Positions 12,333 through 24,160 of a stretch of DNA of 64,000 nt are shown piece by piece. The translations under genes were made by a program, and so were the position numbers. The stretch comes from Isoetes taiwanensis. Its lineage: Eukaryota; Streptophyta; Lycopodiopsida; Isoetales; Isoetaceae. Under the pieces are notes generated by a model, which made no database searches, was not told where the DNA came from, and was given only the letters and a program-made list of their open reading frames with translations. How positions within the stretch are numbered: the stretch's first letter is position 1; each line of letters starts with the position of its first letter. The stretch spans positions 2,850,001-2,914,000 of the forward strand of contig JAJEKV010000064.1 in the NCBI GenBank assembly GCA_021234155.1, read 5' to 3'.

Positions 12333-12653
12333 CTAGATCAAAAGAAATTGTGAGAGAAACATTTGATAACCATGAATGATATTGGTTGCAATAATAGAAT
12401 GATACTTACAAACCATACAGATGAAAAATAGTATTTTCATGGTTCGAATTGTGCCACCAATGAGCCCCGGCAGACTTACTGCAGTCTTGACCGTCTTGAC
12501 CGGAGGCAGAGGGGGAGACGCATAACGCCATGAATATTGCATCAGCAGAAAGAGGGCCACAATGAGGAAGACTGCTAAGAATTGAGCCTCCGCCATGACT
12601 ATATATATTAATTTGAACATAACGAGAATTAGCGAGAGAAAAGCTTTGAACAA
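12333..12653 (-). CDS. Small hydrophobic ORF, unknown
   Basis: A 106-codon frame with a strongly hydrophobic segment (MAEAQFLAVFLIVALFLLMQ from an internal Met) and a second one near the C-terminus, suggesting a membrane or signal-anchored peptide. It lies 3' of the kinase-like pseudogene on the same strand, inside what may be a CACTA-type element. I do not recognise the family, and it may be a chance frame. Confidence 0.25.
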   Translation of the reverse strand: MFKAFLSLILVMFKLIYIVMAEAQFLAVFLIVALFLLMQYSWRYASPPLPPVKTVKTAVSLPGLIGGTIRTMKILFFICMVCKYHSIIATNIIHGYQMFLSQFLLI

Positions 12654-12819
12654 GTGTCTTTGAATAAATACCTAAATTTATATTCTTATCTTCTTATTTA
12701 TATTAGAAATGTATCTCGTATATATGTATGGGGTGCATATCGAACTCTAGGTTGCCATATTATCAGGCCATGTATCATGTCATACAAGAACCCTAAATTA
12801 TCCCACGTGGCATTTTTAG

Positions 12820-13025
12820 TGCCACATCATGAAACCCTACGTTGCGTGTGGCACATCATCAAACCCTAGGTTGTGTCACGTCGCGACTTCCTATTGCCAC
12901 ATCATAGTAAGTGCCATGTCATCAAACCCTAGCTTGCGTGTGCCACATCATCAAACCCTAGATTGTGCCACATGGCATTTACAATCTAGGGTTTGATGAT
13001 GTAGCACACAAAACCTAGGGTTTGA
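12820..13025. repeat. Telobox repeats ending in a near-perfect hairpin
   Basis: The phrase CACATCATCAAACCCTAG recurs with small changes at about 12822, 12853, 12916 and 12945. Each copy contains AAACCCTA, the plant telobox core. The last copy (arm 12945-12966) is the exact reverse complement of 12981-13002, with a 14-base loop. With one mismatch the stem can be extended to about 29 bp (12938-12966 against 12981-13009). A further inverted telobox lies near 13014. Confidence 0.75.
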
Positions 13026-13178
13026 CGTCTAGAGCGACAATTTTTATCTACAAGTTATGATTTATTTACCATTAATAATAATTTTTTGATTAATAAATTA
13101 CTTTTTCATTAGTAATTTTGAATAAAAAACATTTATTGGTTGCAACAAGCCTCAAATAGGAAGACAAAATTATATTAA

Positions 13179-14144
13179 TCACTTCTTGCAAGCATTTAAC
13201 AGTAGCTTAGCCATCTCAAGTGGATCATCACACTTCATATGTCGTCTCTCTCTCACAACTATATCAGAAGAAAGCCCTGCTGTTTTGAACACATCGACGA
13301 CGCGAGCAATAGATGGGCGATCCATGTGCACCAGCTCTCTATCCATCATCATTTGGACCTTCATATGTTGGATGATGTCCAATGTGCTAGAGTATCGGTC
13401 GGTTGGGTTTATCTCAACACACAACCCCATAAGCCGCATTGCCTGGACAAAATCAAGGAGCATCTCGTAAATGTAGCCCAGGGAATATAAGTCAGATATC
13501 TCATGCCCCCATGATGCTTGGTCATCGATGATGATGTAAAACTCTCTTCTCCCACCAAGGATATCGCGACTTCCATCTTGTAGTGTATAACGGCTCTTCA
13601 ATTTGGGCATTCGCTCCTTGCAAAAAAAACGGAGGGCCGTGTCCCAATCACCAATAGCCACCCACACATTTGTAAGGGAGTCGTCAAAATGAAGTTTGAC
13701 CCTTTTGCAATTGAGCTTTGTGTGTCCAACCTGGAGCGTGGATGGCATAGACTCCTTCTGCAAGAGCGAGAGCTATTTCTGGGACGTACTTATACACGAG
13801 TCTCATTTTGGCTTTCCACTCCGCACTTATCTTCATATCAGCCCTTCTTGGAGCACTATGCATTGCATTTGACCATCTCCTATAAGAAGAGAATTGGCTC
13901 GGAAGATCGTCAAGTAATTCTGCAAAGGTTCCTCCATTCATGAATGGCAAGACTACCATTGGTCCCTGTGGCTCATCTCCACAAAAGACCTCAGGGGCAA
14001 GTCCAAGGGGTGTGGCCAATGCTGGACTTGGGCTCTTGAAACGGATATACTTGTCAGCCAACAACCATGATGCAGCTCTATCTTGGCCTCTCCACACAAT
14101 GCCTGAGTATAATAATCATCTTGATTAAAGTACAGGGTTCCCAA
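13179..14144 (-). pseudogene. Protein-kinase-like pseudogene
   Basis: Two minus frames, 13684-14097 and 13179-13763, read as successive parts of one kinase-like fold. The first has a hinge-like segment (GPMVVLPFMNGGTFAELLDD) and the helix before the catalytic loop (ALALAEGVYAIHAPGWTH). The second begins with the end of the catalytic loop (KLHFDDSLTNVWVAIGDWD), then SDLYSLGYIYEMLL, like the D-x-W/Y-S-x-G helix F region, then a C-lobe with NPTDRYS. The HRD aspartate is not visible, and the DFG position reads DWD. A frameshift falls at the catalytic loop. A third frame (13953-14144) carries an N-terminal piece (GTLYFNQDDYYTQALCGEAK). It lies between a telobox hairpin and CACTA-type subterminal repeats, so it may be TE cargo. 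Confidence 0.6.
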
Positions 14145-15360
14145 GATCTGGATTTGGTATATCCGGCGGTCTTGTTTACTATCAATGCACTTTACAACTC
14201 CAACAAAGATCCACGGGAATGTTTGTCAATAAATCTGACACATTTATCATGAGCATGTAATGATAATCTAGCCCCCGCACCAATAGAGCTCCCACCATGG
14301 ATAAGACTATCTAACTCCTTCACTGTTCGTAATTGAGATCGCTCATCGCCATCTTGTGATCTTTGCGTCGGACCTTTGCACCGCCCACTTAATTAGCCCA
14401 TCGCCCCACGTATGCCTCAAAGATAGGGGCTCATAAGCGGCACTTTATACTTAAGTAGCATCCTCAATTACGGCTCGGGATTGCAAACCCAAGACTTTAA
14501 GTTCTTTCTCATCATATCTTCCAACTCGGACTCATGCTCGCCACCTCCCACATAATTCAGGACCGACATTCTTTCTCAACCGATGCTACAAACGGTTAAT
14601 TCGATCATCGGTTTGCATATGTTGTTCCGGAATTGCCTCAATGCGCATATTTGATTGATGAGGATCGCCTAATTTCACTAAGCATCTCTGTCCTTACTGA
14701 GGCCATTTTTATGCCTACAAACAAAACAAAATAATGAATACAAAAGCCAAGCATGCACAAAGTAAATGCAACATAGTACGACAATATCAAACATGTATGC
14801 AGACCATATAATCATTACTTATAACACGCCCTATGGCGACTAATACCTTATTCGATCTCCCCCACAAAAAAAGCAAGAAAAAAAGAAGAAGAAACAAGAA
14901 AAACTAAATAGGTTAGATTAGGGTATTCAGACCCACGGTCAATTTACATTCGTATTACTAGTTAATTAGTTAGCAGATAGTCCCGAAATTTAGTTAACTT
15001 TTTTAACCAAAAACACTACCTAAACTTATCTTCGCACCTTGTTCGGATTAGTTAGCAAAATTAACTAAAAATTAACTAAATTAGAAATTAGCACTATAGA
15101 GGTCACTTTAAGTTTAGTTAATTGTACTTATAATTTTTTATGCCTTTGGCTAACTTAACTAGACATGTTCGAAATAATTTAGTTAATTAGTTAAGTTATT
15201 TTAAGCTTTTAGTGCGAAATAGTACTACATTAAGTTAGCCTAACCTATTTTTTTTTAACTAGCACTGGTGTGAAGGGAATCATCCAGTTACTGTTAACTT
15301 AACCTAGCCCTAGCTACCTCTAGCTAAAACTGACAATAAACGTGAACTAAGGCCCGAACA
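14145..15360. other. Intergenic, AT-rich with TTAGTTAA motifs
   Basis: No gene is recognised. From about 14950 to 15250 the words TTAGTTAA, TTAACTAA and AGTTAAC recur in both orientations, making a loose cluster of short palindromic AT words. Confidence 0.45.
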
Positions 15361-15735
15361 CCTGGTCCTCCCCACTCGCGGTGGAGCCGACCATGTCCTT
15401 GCCGTAGCCACATCTACCTAAGAATGAGAAGAAAAGTGGACTTGGACCCGGACACCTAGTCCTCTCCACGCAAGGTGGAGCCGACCGTGCCCTTGAACAA
15501 GCCACTACAATTTTATTTTAAACCTAAAAAATAACAAGTGGAACTGGAAGTGGACTTGAACCCGGGTAAGTGGTCCTCTCCACTCTAGGTGGAGCCGACC
15601 GTGCCCTTGAACAAGCCACTCATTAACCTAGGAAACATTTATGATTGTAGTGAAAGTGGACTTCGAACCCGGGTACATGGTCCTCCCCACTCTAGGTGGA
15701 GCCGACCCGTGCCCTTGAACAAGCCACTCCATCAA
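15361..15735. repeat. Four subterminal-type repeats of a CACTA-like element
   Basis: Units of about 95-113 bases share the core GGTCCTCTCCACTCTAGGTG followed by GAGCCGACCGTGCCCTTGAA; cores start near 15364, 15458, 15571 and 15678. CTCCAC and GTGGAG within each core can pair as a small hairpin. The same core occurs three times at 49797-50060 next to a TNP2 transposase gene. That association is why I call them subterminal repeats, the usual transposase-binding sites of CACTA elements. Confidence 0.65.
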
Positions 15736-15879
15736 TTTTTTTAACCTACTTAAAACTATAAAAATAAAATGCAAGTGCGATCAACTACTTACCAAAAGAA
15801 GGACGTGTGTACAAGATCCTGTCGGGTCCAAATCGTAATAGAAAGCTGCAACAGAAGTAACAAAGCATTAGAAGAATAA

Positions 15880-16700
15880 GAACAAAGAAGAAAAAGATCG
15901 AAGAAGAAAGAAAGGAAAAAAGGGGGGGGGGGGATAGAAAACAAGAGATAGAAATAAAACAAGAGAAAGAAATAAGAGAATAGAAGGAAGAAATAAGGAT
16001 AGAATAGAGAAGAAATAAGAGAAGAAACAAGAAAGAATGAAGAAAAATAAGAGGAAATAAGAGAAGGGAAGGGAATAGAATGGAAGGAAGAAATAAGGGA
16101 AGGGAAAGAAAAGGATCGAATGGAAAGTGAGGAAGAAATGTGAAGAATAAGAAACAAATGAAGAATGAAGAAATGAAATTAAAAAGAATGAAGAATAAGA
16201 AATGAAAAAAAATGAAGAATAAGGAAGGGAAGAGAAGAAAGAAATGAGGGAAGGGAGGGGAAAGAATGAGGAATGAGAAAGCATGAGAAAGAATGGAAAT
16301 GAGAAACAAATGAGAAAGCATGAGAAAAAATGGAAATGAGAAACAAATGAGAAAGCATGAGAAAGAAATGAGAAAGCAAGAAATGAGAAAGAATGAGGAA
16401 GAATGAGAAAGAGTGAGGAATAAAGAATGAGAAAGCATGAGGAAGAAAGAAATGAGAAAGAATGAGGAAGAAGAATGAGAAAGAAATGAGGAAAGAAGAA
16501 ATATGGGAAGAAAGAATGAGGAAAGAATGAAGCATGGAAGAAGGAGGAAGAAATGAAGCATGAGGAAGAATGAGGAAGAAATGAAGCATGAGGAAGAAAG
16601 AAGGAGGAAGAATGAATGAGGCATGGAAAAATGGGAAGAAAAAAAATCAAGAACAAAGAAGAAGAGGAAGGAAAGGAAACCAAAAAAAGAGGAAGGTTGG
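15880..16700 (+). repeat. Polypurine (GA-rich) low-complexity tract
   Basis: About 800 bases are almost entirely A and G on the plus strand, with GAAAGAATGAGAAA-like words repeated. The long minus-strand open frames here (15785-16711 and overlaps) are Phe/Leu/Ser-rich translations of the pyrimidine strand and not genes. Confidence 0.85.
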
Positions 16701-16859
16701 GCATGCACCATTCAATCCAAAAAACCTATTCAATCTAAAAAACATGATATACTAACCTTAGAATAGTTGCTTGCGGTGTAGATCGTGGTACTAGCGCCGC
16801 CGGATCGCCCAAGAACCTCAAGAAGTAGGGCAAAAAGAAGTTCGGAAAAGCCTACGCCC

Positions 16860-16988
16860 GCGGGTTCAAAATTATTAGCGCCGCGATGCGACGTCCACGT
16901 CGCATCGACGTTATTTCAACCGTGATAAATACGGTTTACGCCGCATGCGACGCCCCCCGCGACGATATTTTGTTATAGCGACGTTTTT
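16860..16988. repeat. CG-rich palindromic end segment, CACTA-like
   Basis: It contains GCGATGCGACGTCCACGTCGCATCG, GCCGCATGCGACGC and the closing words TTTTGTTATAGCGACG. The same TTTTGTTATAGCGACGT closes the palindromic block at 36960-37027, after which the two flanks differ, as expected at an element border. Related GCATGCGACGT words occur at 50390-50745 and 55130-55450. Confidence 0.5.
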
Positions 16989-18364
16989 TTTTGCATCTTT
17001 TTAATGTGATGCTCATTAAAGTTTGTCCCTAGGCTTATTTGAACAGTCCCGAGGCATGCATGCAATCAATCACATTCGGATTCTATTACTACCAAATAAA
17101 AATTGTATGAGCTAAGTCGAATCGCCGTCCTCGGGGGGCGGCCGCCCCAGACGCCAGCGGTTTGGTTGATGTTCTCCCGGACCGATCTTGATTTTTTTTG
17201 GTCCCGCCGGAAATGGATCCTTGAACGGAGGATTCAACGGTCGGATATATAGGGAACCGAAGCCGGGGGTGTTCATTAGCATGGCCCCCCCCTGTGGCGG
17301 TGAATTGACAGCTGCCTCGAGAACGTTTTTGGGGTCCGTCTCCTGGGGACGGGACTCTCCCCTCTACTGAGGTGGCCATTCAAAGTCCTCGCCTTGTTTG
17401 ACTTGGGGAAGGGTGCCAGTCATGCTTGCCCAACAACGGGCTGCCCGGACCGTTCTAACCCTAACGCTTGGCTATGGACCTTATCCGAAAATTTTGGAAA
17501 TTTTCCTATATGCTGGTGATGACCATGGAAGCCAGACTGACCAAAACCATAATTTAATTCCATGCCATGCATTAACTACGAAATTATGAACCATAAATGC
17601 AATAAAATGCATAACTAAAAGAGTGTGCATCGAAAAAAGGCGAGTCTTTGACCAGGGGGGCAACAAGGCGGTGCGGACACATTAAAAAAATTTTCAACAA
17701 GGCGGTGCGGGCATTCTCTCTATCCATATGCCTTGATACTGAAACACAACCATCATCACAAGCAACCAAATCTAACCCCCAACCCCGCACTAGTCTTTTG
17801 CTTTCTCAGAATCATTTATCTTCATTCTAGTAGTTATGATGCTTTTCTCGTAATCATTTATCTTCATTCTAATAGTTATGATGCTTATATTCTCAATGCA
17901 ATCTTAGACCAAGTATAACGCCAAATGAGCCAAGGTCAACCCCAAGTACAACGATCCCACAAACTCCATTCCTTTGACCTTAGCTAACCCTTTGACCTAG
18001 ACCTTCTCCGAAAATTTCGAAAATTGGGTTGTGTGCTGGAGATGGATTAGGAATCCAGCTGGAAATCAGAATTTATTTTCGTACAATGCATTAATTGCGA
18101 ATTTATGAATGTCTTGCCACAAAGCGCCCCCCCGACTTCTACTTGCCACATCGGGAGGCGGACAGGCCCAAACTCCGCTCCGTCAGTTCCCCTTGCTCCG
18201 TATTCTCGGCTGCAGCTTCTCGGCCAGGTCCCAAGTGCAACAGACCAAGTCTCGCCCCCCAAAACGCAAACCCTTCTAGAACCTGGCAACCCACAGGGTG
18301 TACGTTTTGGAGGCCATCTCCTTGTCAGATTCGAGCGGGACCTTGCGCCACGGACCCTAAAATC

Positions 18365-19009
18365 TGTTACGAATACTCTGTTCTTCCTGCAAATTCATCA
18401 ACATATTAGAAAGTAAAACACCACAGGGTACTCGATTTACCACCCAACCGGACCAACTAGAAGAGATGTCACCAAGTCAAGCTACTCCGCAAGACTGTAT
18501 AAGAACAAGCTCTCTCTAGCCACCAACCACTGGTGTTACATGAACTCCTTCTAATGATATGATCAAGCAAGGAACAAGAGAAGATACTAGAAGGTAAGGC
18601 TAGGCACATCATCAACATAGGAAGAAGCAGATCTAGTTGTGCTGTCAACTCAGACCCCTAAGCACCTTTCTGGGCATAACTTTCACACGTAAGGAATCTA
18701 TGGACAACCAAGCCCAATCTGGAAACTAGACTTCAAGGGCTTTCCAACAAGGTAAAAATCGCCGATTTCTGAGTTGTGGTCACGGAGATATCACGTCTCT
18801 AAGTTGTCCTTTTATTTATAGGTAATAATACCTTTTTTTGCCTTTTTGCTTCTAAATAAAGGTCAAGGTTTATTTTTAGCTCTCTCTTTGATAATAGCAA
18901 GCTTAGACATACTGGATGACTTTCTTACTTGATCATATCAATAAATATTGTTTCATGCAAGGCCTCTCCCCCGAGCACCATTATTAGCTATTAACCTTAA
19001 ACCATATCA
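18365..19009 (+). mobile_element. Solo LTR inserted in the satellite array
   Basis: The satellite phrase CCCTAAAATCCCCCCGG is interrupted by 645 bases that start TGTTAC and end TATCA. They are flanked by a perfect 5-bp duplication AAATC (18360-18364 and 19010-19014). TG..CA ends plus a 5-bp TSD are hallmarks of an LTR. TTTATTTATAGG near 18809 and AATAAA words near 18853 and 18941 could serve as TATA and polyadenylation signals. No internal coding region remains, so this is a solo LTR, probably left after LTR-LTR recombination. Superfamily is not decidable from the LTR alone; strand is arbitrary. Confidence 0.85.
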
Positions 19010-19721
19010 AAATCCCCCCGGAAGCTGCTTGCCCCGAATTTCCTCTCCCCAAGGCCCTGGGGACGGACGGGCGACCTCCCCTCTCCAGAATCGCAATTTG
19101 GCTCGCTTAATGGACTCGAAACGTCAACATTGCCCCACAGGGACCAAGTTCCGCGGGCCGGAAGACCACCCGACCTCCAAGAAGCGCCAAAGTAGCTCAC
19201 TTCCATCACACTCGTAGTCAATTGGCCTAGGATGTGGATGCGGGATACTGTCGTGGAGGGCGTGAGTGTTTCTTTCTTTTGCAAAACCGACCTTGTAACT
19301 TGCTCCCTAGGGTAATTTCGCCATTCCGGACAATTTGGCAGGGTCGATTTGCCATTCCGGAGCCTCCCGGTGCCGAGCGACAAGACACTGCAGTTTCTAC
19401 AAGGCCGGCCTCGGGGCGCCTCATGGGTTTGACAAGTTCTCCAGGACCCGATCACGGAATCTTTTGGGCCTTCGAAGAGGGGCCCCCGGACAGAAAGGAT
19501 CCAACGGCCGGATAGGGGAACCGGGCTCGAGGGAGGGTGGTCATTAGTGTGTGACCCCGGGAGCTGCGGGGAAGGGTGCCTCGGGAACTTTTTTTGGATC
19601 CGCCTCTTGGGGTCCAGGACTCTCCCCTCTTGTGAGGGATCCGCAAGGTCCTGGCCTCGTTTGACTTGGGAAGGGTGCCGGCTCGGTTGCCACGCAGCGG
19701 GCTGCCCCGGCCGTTCTAATG

Positions 19722-20806
19722 CTAACCCTTTGACCTAGACCTTCTCCGAAAATTTAAAAATTGGGCTGTGTGCTGGAGATGGATTAGGAATCCAGCTGGC
19801 AAAAATCAGAATTTATTTTTAGTACAATGCATTAATTATGAATTTATGAATGTCTTGCCATCGCAAAAGTGCCCCCGACTTCTACTTGCCACATGGGAGG
19901 AGGACAGGCCCAAACTCTGCTCGCCGGTTCCCCTTGCTCCGTATTCTCGGCTGCAGCTTCTCGGCCAGGTCCCAAGTGCAAGCAGACCAAGTCACCGCCC
20001 CCAAAACGCCAAACCCTTCTAGAACACGGCAACCCACGGGGTTTACGTTTTGGAGGCCCCTTCTTGTCAGTTGGGCGGGACCTTGGCGCCGCGGACTTGA
20101 CGTGGAGTGGGGGTGTTGGCCTTGAAACCGCGGACCCTAAAATCCCCAGGAAGGCTGCTTGCCCCGAATTTCCTCTCCCTAAGGCCTTGGGGCCGGGCCA
20201 GGCGAGCTCCCCTCTCCGAGCGCGATTTGGCTCGCCAATGGACTGAAACGTCGGCGTTGCCCTAGGGACCAAGTTACGTGGCGAAGACCAAAACTTCGGC
20301 CCCAAAACAAAAACCCTTCTAGAATCGGCAAGTCACGGGGGTTTACGTTTGGGAGGCCCTCTCCTTGTCGATTTGGTGGGACCTTGCTACCGTGTCTTGA
20401 CATGGAGTGGGGGTGTTGATGCGGCTGGGACCCTAAACTCCCAGGAAGTTGCTTGCCCAATTAAGTTCATTACAAGTTAATTATGCCATCCATGTCAAAT
20501 AGCTTTAGGGAGCGGTCCAGTTGAACAAGGGCATTCTCTCTATCCATATGTCTTGATCTTTGAAACACAACCATCACCACAAGCAACCAAATCTAACCCC
20601 CCAACCCGCACTAGTCTTTTTGGCACTCGTAATCATTTATCTTCATTCTAGTAGTTATGATGCTTTTCTCGTAATCATTTATCTTCATTCTAATAGTTAT
20701 GATGCTTATATTCTCAATGCAATCTTAGACCAAGTATAACGCCCAAATGACGCCAAGGTCAACCCCAAGTACAACGATCCCACAAACTCCATTCCTTTGA
20801 CCTTAG
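19722..20806. repeat. Satellite unit, subtype B (first full copy)
   Basis: Besides the B-specific tail, this unit holds an internal partial duplication of about 300 bases. The block starting CCCTTCTAGAA with TTTACGTTTTGGAGGCC and GGAGTGGGGGTGTTG appears at about 20013 and again at about 20313. The tail carries two copies of AATCATTTATCTTCATTCTA followed by GTTATGATGCTT. Confidence 0.9.
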
Positions 20807-23066
20807 CTAACCCTTTGACCTAGACCTTCTCAGAAAATTTGAAAATTGGGTTGTGTCTTTGGAGATGGATTAGGAATCCGGTGGCAAAAAATCAGAATTT
20901 ATTTTCGCATACAATGCATTAATTGCGAATTTATGAATGTCTTGCCACTGCAAAAGCGCCCCCCGACTTCTACTTGCCACATCGGGAGGAGGACAGGCCC
21001 AAACTCCGCTCCGTCAGTTCCCCTTGCTCCGTATTCTCGGCTGCAGCTTCTCGGCCCGGGTCCCAAGTGCAACGGACCAAGTCTACCGCCCCCAAAACGC
21101 AAACCCTTCTAGAACACGGCAACCCCACGGGGTTTACGTTTTGGAGGCCCTCTCCTGTCGGTCGGGCGGGACCTTTGGCGTGACTTGGCGATGGAGTGGG
21201 GGTGTTGGCCTTGAGCACGGACCCTAAAATCCCCTAGGCTGCTTGCCCCGAATTTCCTCTCCCCAAGGCCCTGGGGACGGACGGGCGACCTCCCCTCTCC
21301 GGAATCGCGATTTGGCTCGCCAATGGACTCGAAACGTCGACATTGCCACAGGGACCAAGTTCCGTGGCGAGGAAGACCACCCGACCTCCAAGAAGCCAAA
21401 GTAGCTCACTTCCATCACACTTTCGTAGTCAATTGGCCTAGGATGTGGATGCGGGGATCTTGTCGTGGGGCGTGAGTGTTTCTTTCTTTTGCAAAACCGA
21501 CCTTGTAACTTGCTTCCTAAGGTAATTTTCGCCATTAGGACGATTTGGCAGGGTCGATTTGCCATTAGAAGCCTCCCGGTGCCCGAGCGACAAGACAACT
21601 GCCCGGTTTCTACAAAGGCCCGACCTCGGGGCGCCCTTGGTTTGACAAGTTCTCGGGACCGATAGGATGTGGACGGAATCTTTTGGGCCTTCCCGAAGAG
21701 GGGCCCACGAGCGGAGGATCAACGGTCGGATAGGGGAACAAGCCGGCTCGCTTTTGGGCCGAGGGTGGTCATTAGTGTCTGACCCCGGAGCGCGAGGGAA
21801 GGGCTGCCTCGGGAACTTTTGGATCCCGCCTCTTGGGGTGGGACTCTCCCCTCTTGTAAGGGATCCTGCAAGGTCCTGGCCTCGTTTGACTTGGGGAAGG
21901 TGCAGCTCGGTTGCTCCCAACGGGCTGCCCTGACCGTTCTAATGCTAACCCTTTGACCTAGACCTTCTCCGAAAATTTGAAAAATTGCTGTGTGTCTTTG
22001 GAGATGGATTAGGAATCCAGCTGGCAAAAATCAGAATTTATTTTAGGTACAATGCATTAATTGCGAATTTATGAATGTCTTGCCCTGCAAAAGCGCCCCG
22101 ACTTCTACTTGCCACATCGGGAGGAGGACAGGCCCAAACTCCGGGCTCTGTCGGGTTCCCCTTGCTCCGTATTCGGCTGCGGCTTCTTGGCCAGGTCCCA
22201 AGTGCAATGGACCAAGTCTCCGCCCCCAAAACGCAAACCCTTCTAGAACACGGCAACCCACGGGGTTTACGTTTTGGAGGCCCTCTTCTTGTCGATTTGG
22301 TGCCGGGACCTTAGCTGCGTGACTTGGCGTGGAGTGGGGGTGTGGGCCTTGAGTCACGGACCCTAAAAATCCCAGGAAGCTGCTTGCCCGAATTTCCTCT
22401 CCCCAAGGCCACAGGGGACGGACCCTCCGACCTCCCCTCTCGGAATCGCGATTTGGCTCTGCCAATGGACTCGAAGCGTCGACATTGCCACGGGGACCAA
22501 GTTCCGTGGGGGAAGACCACCCGACCTCAAGAAGCGCCAAAGTAGCTCACTACTCGTAGTCAATTGGTCTAGGATGTGGATGCGGGATCTTGTCGTGGGA
22601 GGGCGTGAGTGTTTCTTTCTTTTTGCAAAACCCGACCTTGTAACTTGCTCCCTAGGGTAATTTAAGCCATTAGGGACGATTTGGCGGGGTCGATTTGCCA
22701 TTCGGAGCCTCCCGGTTGCGAGCGACAAGACAACTGCCCGGTTTCTACTAAGTAGAGCCTCGGGGGCCCGTGGTTTGACAAGTTCTCCCGGGACCGATCT
22801 GGAATCTTTTGGGCCTTCCCGAAGAGGGGGCCCCTGAGCGGAGGATCCAACGATCCGGATAGGGGAAGGGCTCGGGAGGGTGGTCATTAGTGTGCGGCCA
22901 TGGGAGCGCCGGGGAAGGGCTGCCTCGGGAACTTTTTGGATCCCGCCTCTTGGGGTGGGACTCTCCCCTCTTGTGAGGGATCCCCCGCAAGGTCCCGGCC
23001 TCGTTTGACTTGGGGAAGGGTGCGGCCTCGGTTGCCCCGCAGCGGGCTGCCCCGACCGTTCTAATG

Positions 23067-24160
23067 CTAACCCTTTGACCTAGACCTTCTCAGAAAATTT
23101 GAAAAATTGGGCTGTGTCTTTGGAGATGGATTAGGAATCCGGTGGCAAAAAAATCAGAATTTATTTTCGTACAATGCATTAATTGCGAATTTATGAATGT
23201 CTTGCCATTTGCAAAAGTGCCCCCGACTTCTACTTGCCACATCGGGAGGAGGGGACAGGCCCAAACTCCGCTCGTCGGTTCCCCTTGCTCCGTATTCACT
23301 GCGGCTTCTCGGCCAGGTCCCAAGTGCAACGGACCAAGTCACCGGCCCCCAAAGCATAAACCCTTCTAGAACACGGCAACCCGCTGGGGTTTACGTTTTG
23401 GAGGCCCTCTTCTTGTCGATTTGGCGGGACCTTGCGTCGTGACTTGGCGTGGAGTGGGGGTGTTGGCCTTGAGCACGGACCCTAAAATCCCCCCGAAGCT
23501 GCTTGCCCGAATTTCCTCTCCCTAAGGCCTTGGGGGCCGGACCCAGGCGACCTCCCCTCTCGGGCTGTGATTTGGCTCGCCAATGGACTCGAAACGTCGG
23601 CGTTGCCCTAGGGACCAAGTTACGTGGCGGAAGACCAAAACTTCGGCCCCCAAAACAAAAACCCTTCTAGAATCGGCAAGTCCACGGGGTTTACGTTTGG
23701 GAGGCCCCTCTCCTTGTCGATTTGGTGGGACCTTGCGTTGTGTCTTGACATGGAGTGGGGGTGTTGGCCTTGGATCACGGGACCCTAAACTCCCGGAAGT
23801 TGCTTGCCCCGAATTGAGTTCATTACAAGTTAATTATGCCATCCATGTCAAATAGCTTTAGGGGCGGTCCAGGTTGAACAAGGGCATTCTCTCTATCCAT
23901 ATGCCTTGATCTTTAAAACACAATTATCACCACAAGCAACCAAATCTAACCCCCAACCCCCGCACTAGTCTTTTTGCTTTTTCTCGTAATCATTTATCTT
24001 CATTCTAGTAGTTATGATGCTTTTACGTAATCATTTATCTTCATTCTAATAGTTATGATGCTCATATTCTCAATACAATCTTAGACCAAGTATAACTTCC
24101 GGTGAGTCAAGGTCAACCCCAAGTACAACGATCCCACAAACTCCATTCCTTTGACCTTAG
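23067..24160. repeat. Satellite unit, subtype B
   Basis: B unit closing the first complete A-A-B block (20807-24160). It has the internal duplication of the CCCTTCTAGAA block and the TCATTTATCTTCATTC pair near 23985 and 24030. Confidence 0.9.

Noticed and set aside
15785-16711. Long minus-strand ORFs (up to 308 codons) rich in Phe, Leu and Ser, resembling membrane proteins
   Set aside because: They are read from the pyrimidine strand of an 800-base polypurine tract; several phases are open at once and the composition is low-complexity.
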